A stretch of 64,000 nt of DNA from a virus, in IMG/VR virus record IMGVR_UViG_3300044631_002648, positions 1 through 64,000 of that record, one strand, 5' to 3'. The number at the start of each line of letters is the position of its first letter. Position 1 is the first letter of the stretch. A program made the translations under genes and the position numbers. Below the pieces are notes generated by a model. The model saw only the letters and a program-made list of their open reading frames with translations. It made no database searches and was not told the origin of the DNA. Below, piece after piece: positions 7,648 to 13,795 of the stretch.

Positions 7648-8043
7648 ATGACGGTCGCTTCTCATTTCCGCGTTAGCAAGAAAGCTCAAAGTGCTTTGGG
7701 CATCACTGTGCTTAACGTGCTCCAGCATTGCGTGGTCATCCGCACTGAGCGTGGCCCTCGCTTTATGAGCCGCAAAGTATTTGATTCTTGGGAAGCCAAG
7801 CAGCGTGCCCACAAGGCACGCGCATGCCATGCCCGATATATCGCTAACAATGTGTGGATGGTTCTCGATCCCACCACGCCTACGGATGCTCACACCGTCA
7901 TCCGTACTGGCGCTTATGTCAAAGGAATTGAAGGAAAATGGAGCTGCACCTGCACTGATGCCCATTTCATGCTTGAGCGTGGCCAAGAGCCTTGCTGCAA
8001 GCACATCCTTGCAGCCCACATGCAACTCAACATCGGCTCGTGA
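7648..8043 (+). CDS. SWIM zinc-finger protein
   Basis: The 131-aa product from ATG 7648 has a C-terminal SWIM-type zinc site, C100-x-C102 and C117-x-H119, inside the sequence WSCTCTDAHFMLERGQ. SWIM domains bind nucleic acid or protein partners. The N-terminal half is basic and beta-rich (MTVASHFRVSKKAQSALG). It has its own promoter and is coupled by GTGA overlap to the next gene. Confidence 0.8.
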   Translation: MTVASHFRVSKKAQSALGITVLNVLQHCVVIRTERGPRFMSRKVFDSWEAKQRAHKARACHARYIANNVWMVLDPTTPTDAHTVIRTGAYVKGIEGKWSCTCTDAHFMLERGQEPCCKHILAAHMQLNIGS

Positions 8044-8222
8044 ACGACCCTTATTCCCCCGCATTGGACTCCCTGGAAAATAAGCTCGGCGATGCACTGG
8101 GCCTAGCCATTGGCCTCATCCGTCATCCAGAAAAGCTAGACAATCGCACCATGGCGACTATTGAAGGTGCTTTTGCTCAATGGTGTGACAAGCAAATCGA
8201 TGAAATGGGAAATGAAGACTAA
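8040..8222 (+). CDS. 60-aa hypothetical protein
   Basis: GTG 8040 overlaps the preceding TGA (GTGA). The product MNDPYSPALDSLENKLGDAL is helical throughout. It is probably co-translated with the SWIM protein and may be its partner, but no family is recognised. Confidence 0.55.
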   Translation: MNDPYSPALDSLENKLGDALGLAIGLIRHPEKLDNRTMATIEGAFAQWCDKQIDEMGNED

Positions 8223-8282
8223 GGCCGCCATTCAGGAGCGGCCCCGCCAGGGTTGAGCCAGGCTTCACGAGGCTTGGCTTTA
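8223..8282 (+). terminator. Two hairpins, the second terminator-like
   Basis: GGCCGC/GCGGCC (8223-8228 with 8238-8243) follows the stop codon directly. AGCCAGGCT/GGCTTGGCT (from 8256, six-nt loop TCACGA) ends in TTTAA. The second stem has two wobble pairs, so termination may be partial. Confidence 0.5.
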
Positions 8283-8342
8283 ATGACGCCCCTTCGCCAG
8301 TAACGCCCATGAAGAAATCATTGGACATTGCCACCATAGACA

Positions 8343-8555
8343 ATGGCTAAATTCCCCGTGGGCACCATCGTCGATCTATATGACTTTGGTTTTCGGCAAT
8401 GGAGGGGCGAATATATCGTCATTAAAACGCCTGATTCAGACCGCGCCCTTTACAAAATTCGTAACACCAAAACCAATAGCCAGCAATGGGTCAAGGAAAA
8501 ATCCTTGCGCATTGGCCGCTTGGGTCCATTCTCCATCGAAAGCTTGCGCCCTTGA
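8343..8555 (+). CDS. Small beta-barrel-like hypothetical protein
   Basis: The 70-aa product MAKFPVGTIVDLYDFGFRQW alternates beta strands and turns and could be an SH3-like barrel; this is a visual guess only. Basic residues are spread throughout. No family is recognised. Confidence 0.6.
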   Translation: MAKFPVGTIVDLYDFGFRQWRGEYIVIKTPDSDRALYKIRNTKTNSQQWVKEKSLRIGRLGPFSIESLRP

Positions 8556-8612
8556 CCACTTTGCTGTAAGATTTTGCACATGGCTGGAGACAGCCCCCTT
8601 ACCGAGGAAACC

Positions 8613-8852
8613 ATGCATCGCCCTTACGACGGCCACAAGGAATCGTCCTATCTGGCCAAGCTTGAAGCAGATCGCCAGGCCCAGCTTTCTGGCTATGGGG
8701 TTCGTCAATATCTCTGTGCAGATGGCTCTCGCAAATGGGAAGCCTATGGTTGGGAGCGCATCACTGAGCTCCAAGTTCATTACACCAGCTATGGCATATA
8801 TGACCATATGTGGCAAGCTGAGCAATTCTTCTACAACATTATCCACGCTTGA
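8613..8852 (+). CDS. 79-aa hypothetical protein
   Basis: ATG 8613 follows GAGGAA at a good ribosome-site distance; earlier in-frame starts at 8574 and 8580 lack one. The sequence MHRPYDGHKESSYLAKLEAD leads to an aromatic-rich C-terminus (HYTSYGIYDHMWQAEQFF). The function is unknown. Confidence 0.6.
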   Translation: MHRPYDGHKESSYLAKLEADRQAQLSGYGVRQYLCADGSRKWEAYGWERITELQVHYTSYGIYDHMWQAEQFFYNIIHA

Positions 8853-8854
8853 CC

Positions 8855-9133
8855 ATGAGCCTCCGCACTGTTCACGGCTTCACTGTTCCTTCTGTCCACC
8901 TCAATGGCACTGGCGCTACCACGCTTCGCGAGGAATACGCTCATGCTTACGACGCATTGAATAAAGCTATTGAAGCTTTTGTTAATACCACTTGCAATGC
9001 TCGTGATTTCTACGTGCAAGACCAGCATGCCTTTGATAAGGCCCGCCACGAGCGGGCCGAAGCTCTTGATCAATTGAGAAAGAGCCAGCATTACATTGGC
9101 TCAATGCTCATGGGCATTTGTGATCAAATATGA
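8855..9133 (+). CDS. 92-aa helical hypothetical protein
   Basis: ATG 8855 lies 2 bp after the previous stop. The protein is mainly helical (EEYAHAYDALNKAIEAFVN) with a C-terminal coiled-coil-like ERAEALDQLRKSQ. No family is recognised. Confidence 0.6.
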   Translation: MSLRTVHGFTVPSVHLNGTGATTLREEYAHAYDALNKAIEAFVNTTCNARDFYVQDQHAFDKARHERAEALDQLRKSQHYIGSMLMGICDQI

Positions 9134-9140
9134 AGAAGCC

Positions 9141-9199
9141 TATATATCACACAGAGGGTATATATAGGAATATATATGCCCAAATAGTGCATATATAGC
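9141..9199. repeat. Four TATATA-type elements in a short gap
   Basis: TATATAT at 9141, TATATATA at 9159, ATATATAT at 9170 and CATATATAG at 9190 are spaced 11-20 bp apart in the 93-bp gap before the gene at 9227. They could be promoter -10 elements, a protein-binding array or a melting site. Confidence 0.5.
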
Positions 9200-9226
9200 A
9201 TTTGCAAACTTTCACTTCTTAAAAAA

Positions 9227-9532
9227 ATGCGCTTCATTTGCAATTACAACGACAACGGCCCTTATTTCGGCGTCACTCAAGGACAATATCAAGCAGTTTC
9301 CTTGAAGGAGCTTCTGATGCACGTTCGTACATGCATGGAAGATAGTGACCAGGCCATTGCAGTGTTTGATGATGATTCTGAATGCCTTGGCATGTGGCTT
9401 GATGAATCAGAGCCAGTAGACGATGGGGAGGGCGGAATGATGCTTGGCAGGCCAGTTTATTGCTTCTATAGGCCTGGCTCAATGAGCGAAGGGATGTGGA
9501 AGCGCCATTTGAAGCATTTCAAGAGGCCGTGA
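9227..9532 (+). CDS. 101-aa hypothetical acidic protein
   Basis: The product MRFICNYNDNGPYFGVTQGQ has a beta-rich start, an acidic middle (DDDSECLGMWLDESEPVDDG) and a basic end (MWKRHLKHFKRP). The gene follows the TATATA array. Its stop overlaps a GTGACAATG junction with the next gene. Confidence 0.6.
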   Translation: MRFICNYNDNGPYFGVTQGQYQAVSLKELLMHVRTCMEDSDQAIAVFDDDSECLGMWLDESEPVDDGEGGMMLGRPVYCFYRPGSMSEGMWKRHLKHFKRP

Positions 9533-9534
9533 CA

Positions 9535-9693
9535 ATGATTCTCATTGATTTCTTTTCTGAAGCTGCTTGCAAAGGCACTGAACTTATTGAAGGATGGTAT
9601 TACTATGCGGATGATGATGATTCTTTCATCGGCGGACCATTTCTAGATGAAGAAGCTGCCATAAAGGCAGCTTTTGATGGTCATGGATGGTAA
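9535..9693 (+). CDS. 52-aa acidic protein
   Basis: ATG 9535 (or the overlapping GTG 9529) gives MILIDFFSEAACKGTELIEG. The sequence contains YYYADDDDSF and a repeated acidic-aromatic pattern. An AGAGG lies 8 bp before the ATG. It is the last gene before the control region at 9.7 kb. Confidence 0.55.
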   Translation: MILIDFFSEAACKGTELIEGWYYYADDDDSFIGGPFLDEEAAIKAAFDGHGW

Positions 9694-9752
9694 TTAATAT
9701 TGCAGCTTTTTATTAAATAGATAATTAATTTTTATTATTTTTTTAAATAATT
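9694..9752. other. AT-rich tract
   Basis: These 59 bp are almost all A and T (for example TTTTTATTATTTTTTTAAATAA). They directly precede three tandem iteron-like repeats. This layout is typical of a DNA-unwinding element beside initiator sites. Confidence 0.55.
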
Positions 9753-9753
9753 G

Positions 9754-9821
9754 GGACTTGGCAAAAAGCGGTAAAGGACTCGCTGAAACGCGGTATAGGG
9801 ACTTGCTAAAACGCGGTATAG
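9754..9821 (+). repeat. Three tandem 22-23 bp iteron-like repeats
   Basis: Copies begin at 9754, 9776 and 9799 and follow GGACTYG(G/C)YRAAAMGCGGTAWAG. They are head-to-tail, about two helical turns apart, next to the AT-rich tract. The best reading is initiator binding sites of a replication origin; an operator array is the alternative. Confidence 0.65.
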
Positions 9822-9855
9822 TAGAAGCGCTTTAGAGGGCGCCCGCGATCCGCGC

Positions 9856-9945
9856 CGCTAGTACGCCTGTACTACCGCTAGTACGTTTCTACTACCCTGA
9901 TGATGAGAATCATTCTCAATAGGCGAGCCAGTACGTTTGTACTAC
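9856..9945. repeat. Three AGTAC inverted-repeat operators
   Basis: AGTAC-GCCT-GTACT (from 9860) and AGTAC-GTTT-GTACT (from 9929) are perfect inverted repeats. The copy between them (from 9879) has one arm altered. The first two form 19-bp direct repeats CCGCTAGTACG-N6-CTAC. A dimeric regulator is the likely reader. Confidence 0.55.
9899..9918. promoter_or_regulatory. Near-consensus Fur-box palindrome
   Basis: TGAGAAT-C-ATTCTCA (9904-9918) is a perfect 7-1-7 inverted repeat. The 19-mer from 9899 matches the classic Fur box GATAATGATAATCATTATC at 16 of 19 positions. A half-conserved second copy, TGAGAATCAGTCGCA, lies at 9994-10008. Both are followed by AATAGG(C/A)GAGCC. Confidence 0.5.
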
Positions 9946-9953
9946 TATGTCTT

Positions 9954-10047
9954 TATGCGCATACACGCATACCCGCATAGGCCTAGTTGCAAGTGAGAAT
10001 CAGTCGCAATAGGAGAGCCTGAGAAGCTATGCGCCTATGCGCATAGC
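9954..10047. repeat. TATGCGCATA palindromes at the left border of the island
   Basis: TATGCGCATA (9954-9963) is a perfect 10-bp palindrome. GCTATGCGC-CTAT-GCGCATAGC (10026-10047) is a 9-bp inverted repeat. Similar CGCATA units recur beyond the other border near 14104-14175. Confidence 0.5.
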
Positions 10048-10125
10048 GGCATTGTTAAGAGAGATGTGACAATCCGCGAGGCGATGCCTCCCGCTCGCTC
10101 TCCTTGTCTGTATTGTCTCTGGCAA

Positions 10126-10137
10126 GGCCGCGAGGCC
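10126..10137 (+). promoter_or_regulatory. GCGA-loop hairpin in first island leader
   Basis: GGCC-GCGA-GGCC, extended by one A-T pair, lies 21 bp before the ATG at 10159. The pyrimidine tract CTCTCTGTTCTC follows. GAGGC-GAT-GCCTC at 10077-10089 lies just upstream. Confidence 0.45.
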
Positions 10138-10158
10138 TCCTCTCTGCTCTCTGTTCTC

Positions 10159-10524
10159 ATGCTCGCTCCTTCTCTCAGGGCTCCCTCCTTCCCTCCCCTC
10201 TCTGACGCGCTCGAGGCGCTCGCCTCTCTGCCATGGGAGCGGATCGCCTCTGCTGCTCTCGAGGCGCTCCTGTTCTCTGTGGCTCTCTGCCACGCTCTCG
10301 CCGCTCGCCTCTGGCGCGAGCGAGGCCGTCTCTCTCCCTTCCTTCGCGCTCTGGCCTCCTGGCTCGAGCGCCTCGCCTCAGCTCTGCCCGAGCCTCTCTC
10401 CTCTGCCTCCCCTCGCGCTCTGCTGATCGAGGCTCTGATCGAGGCAGGCGAGAGCTCCTCCTCTGTGGCGAAGGCCTCCCGCTCTGCTCTCCTTCGCCGC
10501 GCCTCTCGCCTCGGCCTCCTCTGA
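10159..10524 (+). CDS. Island gene 1, hydrophobic-helical protein
   Basis: ATG 10159 gives 121 aa (MLAPSLRAPSFPPLSDALEA). Its start context TCTGTTCTCATGCTC recurs before other island genes; the frame is open to a GTG at 10066. The sequence is dominated by Leu, Ala, Ser, Arg and Glu, with a hydrophobic LEALLFSVALCHALAARL stretch. Glu is encoded only by GAG here. No family is recognised; the strong base bias makes low-complexity protein unavoidable. Confidence 0.5.
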   Translation: MLAPSLRAPSFPPLSDALEALASLPWERIASAALEALLFSVALCHALAARLWRERGRLSPFLRALASWLERLASALPEPLSSASPRALLIEALIEAGESSSSVAKASRSALLRRASRLGLL

Positions 10525-10538
10525 GGCTATGCTCTGCA

Positions 10539-10556
10539 GGAGGCCGCGAGGCCTCC
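10539..10556 (+). promoter_or_regulatory. Perfect 7-bp GCGA hairpin before island gene 2
   Basis: GGAGGCC-GCGA-GGCCTCC ends 26 bp before the ATG at 10583. The stem buries a GGAGG that could otherwise serve as a ribosome site. Confidence 0.5.
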
Positions 10557-10582
10557 CCTCTCTGTTCTCTGCTCTGGTTCTC

Positions 10583-10816
10583 ATGCTCCGCTCTGCTCTC
10601 GCCGCTCTGGCTCTGTTCGCTCCTGCCTCGGCGCTCGCTTCTCCTCTGATCGTTGCTCCTCACGAGCCGATGGTTCGCCTTGAGGCTCTCCCTCACCTCG
10701 GCGCCTCTCGCTTTTCTACTGTTCAGCATTGTCTCTCTGTGGCAGAGGCCGAGCTCTCTCTGATCACCGATAGCGAGCTCGAGACGGTCGAGGCCTGCCT
10801 CCTCGAGCACACGTGA
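10583..10816 (+). CDS. Island gene 2, small secreted protein
   Basis: ATG 10583 gives 77 aa with a signal-peptide-like start (MLRSALAALALFAPASALAS). The mature part is less biased (HLGASRFSTVQHCLSVAEAE), which argues that it is a real protein. The ATG is in the same TTCTCATGCTC context as island genes 1 and 6. The function is unknown; export to the periplasm or membrane is inferred. Confidence 0.55.
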   Translation: MLRSALAALALFAPASALASPLIVAPHEPMVRLEALPHLGASRFSTVQHCLSVAEAELSLITDSELETVEACLLEHT

Positions 10817-10871
10817 GGCGCTCGCCTCCTGGCTCCTTCCGCTCCTGCCTCCCTCTCTCGCTCTCCTTCCT

Positions 10872-11066
10872 ATGTCGACTCACGAGCTCCTCGCCTCTGA
10901 TCTCTCATGGCCTCGGTTCTCCTTCTCCTCTCGCCGTGAGGCCGCTCTGTTCGCTCGCGAGCTCGAGGAGGAGCTCGCCTCCCCTTCGCTCTCTCCTGCC
11001 GCTCGAGCCGAGGCCGAGGAGGCGCTCGAGGAGCTCCTCTCCCTCCTGCTCTCTCCCGTCTCCTGA
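10872..11066 (+). CDS. Island gene 3, acidic helical protein
   Basis: The 64-aa product (MSTHELLASDLSWPRFSFSS) continues into a Glu- and Ala-rich helix (RELEEELASPSLSPAARAEA). GAGGC-GCTC-GCCTC forms a hairpin at 10815-10828 upstream. No family is recognised. Confidence 0.5.
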   Translation: MSTHELLASDLSWPRFSFSSRREAALFARELEEELASPSLSPAARAEAEEALEELLSLLLSPVS

Positions 11067-11075
11067 GGCTCTGCC

Positions 11076-11360
11076 ATGCTCTCCCCCTCTGAGCTCGCCT
11101 CGCTCTGCTCTGCCGTAGAGAGCGAAGGCCGCGAGCTCTCCCCCTCTGAGCTCGAGGCTATTCTCGCGCTCCCTCCTCGCTCTGGGCTCTCCCCTCTCGA
11201 GAGGCGCCTCGCCGCGATCGAGCGCCTCCTCCCTCGCCTCTCTGGCGAGGCCGAGGAGCGCCTCCTGAGAGAGAGGCGCTCCCTCCTTCGCCTTCGCCAT
11301 GGCATCCCCCTGGCGATCGAGCTCCCGCTCTCCTTCTCTGCTGCTGATCTCTCCTCCTGA
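11076..11360 (+). CDS. Island gene 4, helical protein
   Basis: The 94-aa product starts 9 bp after the previous stop (MLSPSELASLCSAVESEGRE). It contains two SPSEL repeats (residues 3-7 and 22-26) and basic-acidic helices such as ERRLAAIERLLPRL. Function is unknown. Confidence 0.5.
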   Translation: MLSPSELASLCSAVESEGRELSPSELEAILALPPRSGLSPLERRLAAIERLLPRLSGEAEERLLRERRSLLRLRHGIPLAIELPLSFSAADLSS

Positions 11361-11371
11361 GGCTCTCTCTC

Positions 11372-11539
11372 ATGCTCCCCTCCTACCTACGGGCTCGGCT
11401 CCTCGATCGCGCCGAGGAGCTCGGCCTCGCCTCCTCTGGCCTCCCCTTCCTCCTCGAGGAGCTCGCTAGGTGGCTCCCATCCCCCACGATCGAGGCCTTC
11501 CTCTCTGATCTCGAGGAGCTCTCCTCTGCTGATCTCTGA
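11372..11539 (+). CDS. Island gene 5, 55-aa helical protein
   Basis: ATG 11372 lies 11 bp after the previous stop in a CTCTCATGCTCC context and runs to TGA at 11537-11539. The product (MLPSYLRARLLDRAEELGLA) is an amphipathic, Leu- and Glu-rich helix. It fits the tandem spacing and dialect of its neighbours. Confidence 0.5.
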   Translation: MLPSYLRARLLDRAEELGLASSGLPFLLEELARWLPSPTIEAFLSDLEELSSADL

Positions 11540-11542
11540 TCG

Positions 11543-11561
11543 CGGATTGTTACGGATTGTT
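11543..11561 (+). repeat. CGGATTGTT direct repeat
   Basis: Two copies of CGGATTGTT, starting at 11543 and 11553, lie between island gene 5 and a terminator-like palindrome. They are among the few A/T-containing words in the island. Confidence 0.4.
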
Positions 11562-11568
11562 TCAACCC

Positions 11569-11597
11569 AGGAGGCAGGCTCGAGCCTGCCTCCTTTT
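11569..11597 (+). terminator. 26-bp perfect palindrome followed by T-run
   Basis: The 26 bp from 11569 to 11594 are perfectly self-complementary around CTCGAG, then TTT follows. As RNA this gives an 11-bp stem with a minimal loop. It probably ends the first island transcript, with five genes before it and six after. Confidence 0.65.
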
Positions 11598-11619
11598 CAT
11601 GCTGTAGGATCTCGTGCAT

Positions 11620-11637
11620 GAGGCGAGAGATCGCCTC
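11620..11637 (+). promoter_or_regulatory. Perfect GAGA-loop hairpin before island gene 6
   Basis: GAGGCGA-GAGA-TCGCCTC is a 7-bp stem closed by a GNRA-type loop. It ends 21 bp before ATG 11659 and is followed by the same CTCTCTGTTCTC tract seen before island gene 1. Confidence 0.5.
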
Positions 11638-11658
11638 GCTCCTTCGCTCTCTGTTCTC

Positions 11659-11898
11659 ATGCTCCGCTCTGTTCGCGCTCTCGCTCCTACGCTCGCTCTG
11701 TTCGCGGGCTCTGTAGCTTTCGGCCTCTGTGCCGCCACATACGGCAATCGCATCTCTCTGGCTCCTTCCGCTCAGGCCGCCGCTCCCTTCGCCGCTCCTT
11801 TCTCTCTGTTCGCCTCTGCCACTGCGGCCTCCTTCGCTCTCGCCGCTGCGGCCTCCTGCGACGCTGCTGAGAAGCTCTCGCGCTCCGCTCGCTCCTGA
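11659..11898 (+). CDS. Island gene 6, membrane or secreted protein
   Basis: ATG 11659 gives 79 aa. The N-terminal segment APTLALFAGSVAFGLCAATY looks like a signal anchor, and a second Ala/Phe-rich hydrophobic stretch follows. It shares its leader and start context with island gene 1. The frame extends upstream to 11614, but that start would include the hairpin. The function is unknown. Confidence 0.5.
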   Translation: MLRSVRALAPTLALFAGSVAFGLCAATYGNRISLAPSAQAAAPFAAPFSLFASATAASFALAAAASCDAAEKLSRSARS

Positions 11899-11957
11899 GC
11901 TCCTGGCCTCCCCCTCCCATGGGGGGAGGCCTTCTCTCTGTTCGCCTCGCTCCTGCC

Positions 11958-12125
11958 ATGCTCTCTCGCTCTGATCTGATCGCTCTCCTCGAGCTCCTCG
12001 AAACCTCCGCTGCTCTCGAGGCAGAGCTCAACCATTTCTTTCCCTCCCTTTTCGAGGAGGCCTCTTTCCTTCTCAGTCTTGCTGAGCGCGTCTCGCTTGA
12101 GCTGAACACTAGGTTCCCTCTCTGA
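11958..12125 (+). CDS. Island gene 7, 55-aa helical protein
   Basis: ATG 11958 gives MLSRSDLIALLELLETSAAL and ends LELNTRFPL. It is acidic and helical, with more normal residue variety (NHFFPSLFEEASF) than its neighbours. A long hairpin GGCCTCCCCC/GGGGGAGGCC (11905-11931) lies upstream. Confidence 0.5.
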   Translation: MLSRSDLIALLELLETSAALEAELNHFFPSLFEEASFLLSLAERVSLELNTRFPL

Positions 12126-12134
12126 GCTCCTCTC

Positions 12135-12353
12135 ATGCTCTCCTCCCCTTCCATCGATCGCGCCTCTGACGCCGCGCCTCTGCTCTCCCTCCTCGCGCTC
12201 TCGCGAGGCCTTCGCCTCGCCTTCGATCGTGGCTCCTACCTGCTGATCGAGACGGCCTCCCCCTCGATCGCTCACGAGAGCCAGAGCCTGCCAGAGCTCG
12301 AGGCCTTTCTCCTCTGGCTCCCTCTCGCCTCTGCCTCTCTGCTGCTCTCCTGA
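12135..12353 (+). CDS. Island gene 8, 72-aa protein
   Basis: The product starts 9 bp after the previous stop (MLSSPSIDRASDAAPLLSLL) and contains a RLAFDRGSYLLIETASPSIA segment with beta character, then a hydrophobic C-terminus. No family is recognised. Confidence 0.5.
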   Translation: MLSSPSIDRASDAAPLLSLLALSRGLRLAFDRGSYLLIETASPSIAHESQSLPELEAFLLWLPLASASLLLS

Positions 12354-12367
12354 GCTCTCCCTCTCAT

Positions 12368-12385
12368 GGCCTCCGCGAGGAGGCC
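12368..12385 (+). promoter_or_regulatory. Perfect GCGA hairpin before the 371-aa gene
   Basis: GGCCTCC-GCGA-GGAGGCC is a perfect 7-bp stem 29 bp before ATG 12415. It is the mirror arrangement of the hairpin before island gene 2. A C/T-rich leader separates it from the start. Confidence 0.5.
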
Positions 12386-12414
12386 TCCCCTTCCCCTCCT
12401 TCTCTGCTGATCTC

Positions 12415-13530
12415 ATGGCTCCCGCTCTCCTGGCTCCTCCCGCTCCCGTCTCCCTCTCTCGCGCTCCTCGAGCGCCTCAGGAGCTCCGCTCCTTCCTTTC
12501 TAGGTTCGGCCTCTCCCTAGAGAGCCTCCTCACCTCAGGCTCTGCTAATGCGAAGCTCGCGAAGGGGAGCGGCCTCGCCTTCTCCTCGATCCTGCATCTC
12601 CTCCCCTCTCGCGGCCTCGCTCGAGCCGTCTCCCCTGGCTCCCATGCCTCTCCCGTGAGAGGAGAGCTCCCTGGCCTCCGTGCTCTCGCTGATCGCGAAG
12701 GCCTCACCGCTCGCGCTCTCCTGTTCGATGCCTGCCCCTTCGCCTCCGAGGCCTGCCGCGAGCTCTGCCTCGCCTTCTCTGGTCATGGCGGCATGAGCCA
12801 GAGCGTAGGAGCCTGCAGGGCTCGGCGCTCGCTCGCGCTCCTCGCTGATCGTGAGGCCTTCGCTCGCTCTCTCCTATGGGCAATCGGCCTCTCCTACCGC
12901 AAGGCTCGGCGCCTCGGCCTCCCCTTCGCGCTCCGTCTCAATGGAACCCAGGAGCTCCCTTGGACTGAGGCCTGGCTCTCTGTTCGCCTCTCTCGTGAGG
13001 AGGCCGAGGCTCTCTCTGCTCTGTTCGATGCTCCCATCCCTCAGGGCATCCGCACCATCCCCGAGGCGCTCGCCTCTGTGCCCTTCCTTGAGCTGTACGA
13101 CTACGCGAAGGCTCCTGTGTACGGACGCTCTGGCCTCCTCGCCATGAGGCAGGCAGGCATTCACACCACGGCCTCCCTCGCTGCTGATCGTGAGGGAGGA
13201 GCCGCTCGCGCTCTGGATGCAATTGAGGCGGGCTTCTCTCTGGCAGTGCCGATCCTGGCCAGCAAGGGAGAGGAGCTCCCGCGCTCCCTCCTCCTCAGAG
13301 ATGACAATGGGAGAGAAGCTCTCCTGCAGTGCATCGATGGGGACGCGAATGATCTCAGGATGCTCGATCCTTCGCCCGCTCCTGGCTTCTCTGGCCTCGC
13401 CGTTCTCCTCCGTCTCAAGCGATCGAGAGGAGCCGATCCCTCCGCGGCCTCTCGCTTCGCTCTAGCTCCTGGCTCTGGCGCCTTCGCTCCCATGGCAGGA
13501 GGCGGCTCTTTCGCTTTCTCTCGCATTTGA
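12415..13530 (+). CDS. Island gene 9, phage Cys-motif protein (GP88/DUF7227-like)
   Basis: This 371-aa protein is the only island product with clear family-type motifs. C107-x6-C114-x3-C118 (CPFASEACRELC) is followed by C134, a conserved-looking LRLNGTQELPW at 173-183, and FLELYDYAKAPVYG. From memory this order of motifs resembles uncharacterised phage families such as GP88/DUF7227, in which a Cys cluster precedes an R(L/I)xGxxD-type strand; the assignment needs a profile search. The cysteines could bind iron-sulphur or zinc. Normal residue variety shows selection on the protein despite the extreme base bias. It may be the catalytic member of the island. Confidence 0.75.
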   Translation: MAPALLAPPAPVSLSRAPRAPQELRSFLSRFGLSLESLLTSGSANAKLAKGSGLAFSSILHLLPSRGLARAVSPGSHASPVRGELPGLRALADREGLTARALLFDACPFASEACRELCLAFSGHGGMSQSVGACRARRSLALLADREAFARSLLWAIGLSYRKARRLGLPFALRLNGTQELPWTEAWLSVRLSREEAEALSALFDAPIPQGIRTIPEALASVPFLELYDYAKAPVYGRSGLLAMRQAGIHTTASLAADREGGAARALDAIEAGFSLAVPILASKGEELPRSLLLRDDNGREALLQCIDGDANDLRMLDPSPAPGFSGLAVLLRLKRSRGADPSAASRFALAPGSGAFAPMAGGGSFAFSRI

Positions 13531-13560
13531 GAAGCTCTCCTCACCCTGAGGCTCCCTCCC

Positions 13561-13794
13561 ATGGCTCTCCCCTTCTCTCTCTCTACCGTCACAGAGTACG
13601 GTCACACTGAGGAGCTAGCCTCCTTCGCCTCCCTCGAGGAGGCAGAGGAGGCGCTCTCCTCCCTCTACGATGCTCTCGAGGAGGCCTCCTCCTCTCGAGC
13701 CTTCTCTCTGCAATCCGCGATCAGCGAGCTCGAGGAGCAACTCTCAGAGGCTCGCCTCTGCGCAGAGGCAGAGGCAGAGGAGGAGGCCTCCTAG
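13561..13794 (+). CDS. Island gene 10, acidic coiled-coil protein
   Basis: The 77-aa product begins with a beta-like MALPFSLSTVTEYGHTEELA, then has a long acidic helix (EEAEEALSSLYDALEE, ISELEEQLSEARLCAEAEAE). All Glu codons are GAG. It lies 30 bp after the Cys-motif gene and could be its partner; this is inferred from position only. Confidence 0.55.
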   Translation: MALPFSLSTVTEYGHTEELASFASLEEAEEALSSLYDALEEASSSRAFSLQSAISELEEQLSEARLCAEAEAEEEAS

Positions 13795-13795
13795 G

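Noticed and set aside
10175-13592. Several long minus-strand open frames inside the island (for example 10175-10810, 11772-12416, 13161-13592)
   Set aside because: The C/T-rich bias removes stop codons on both strands. The products are runs of Arg, Glu, Gly and Ser, while plus-strand genes have regular spacing, starts and one motif-bearing protein.
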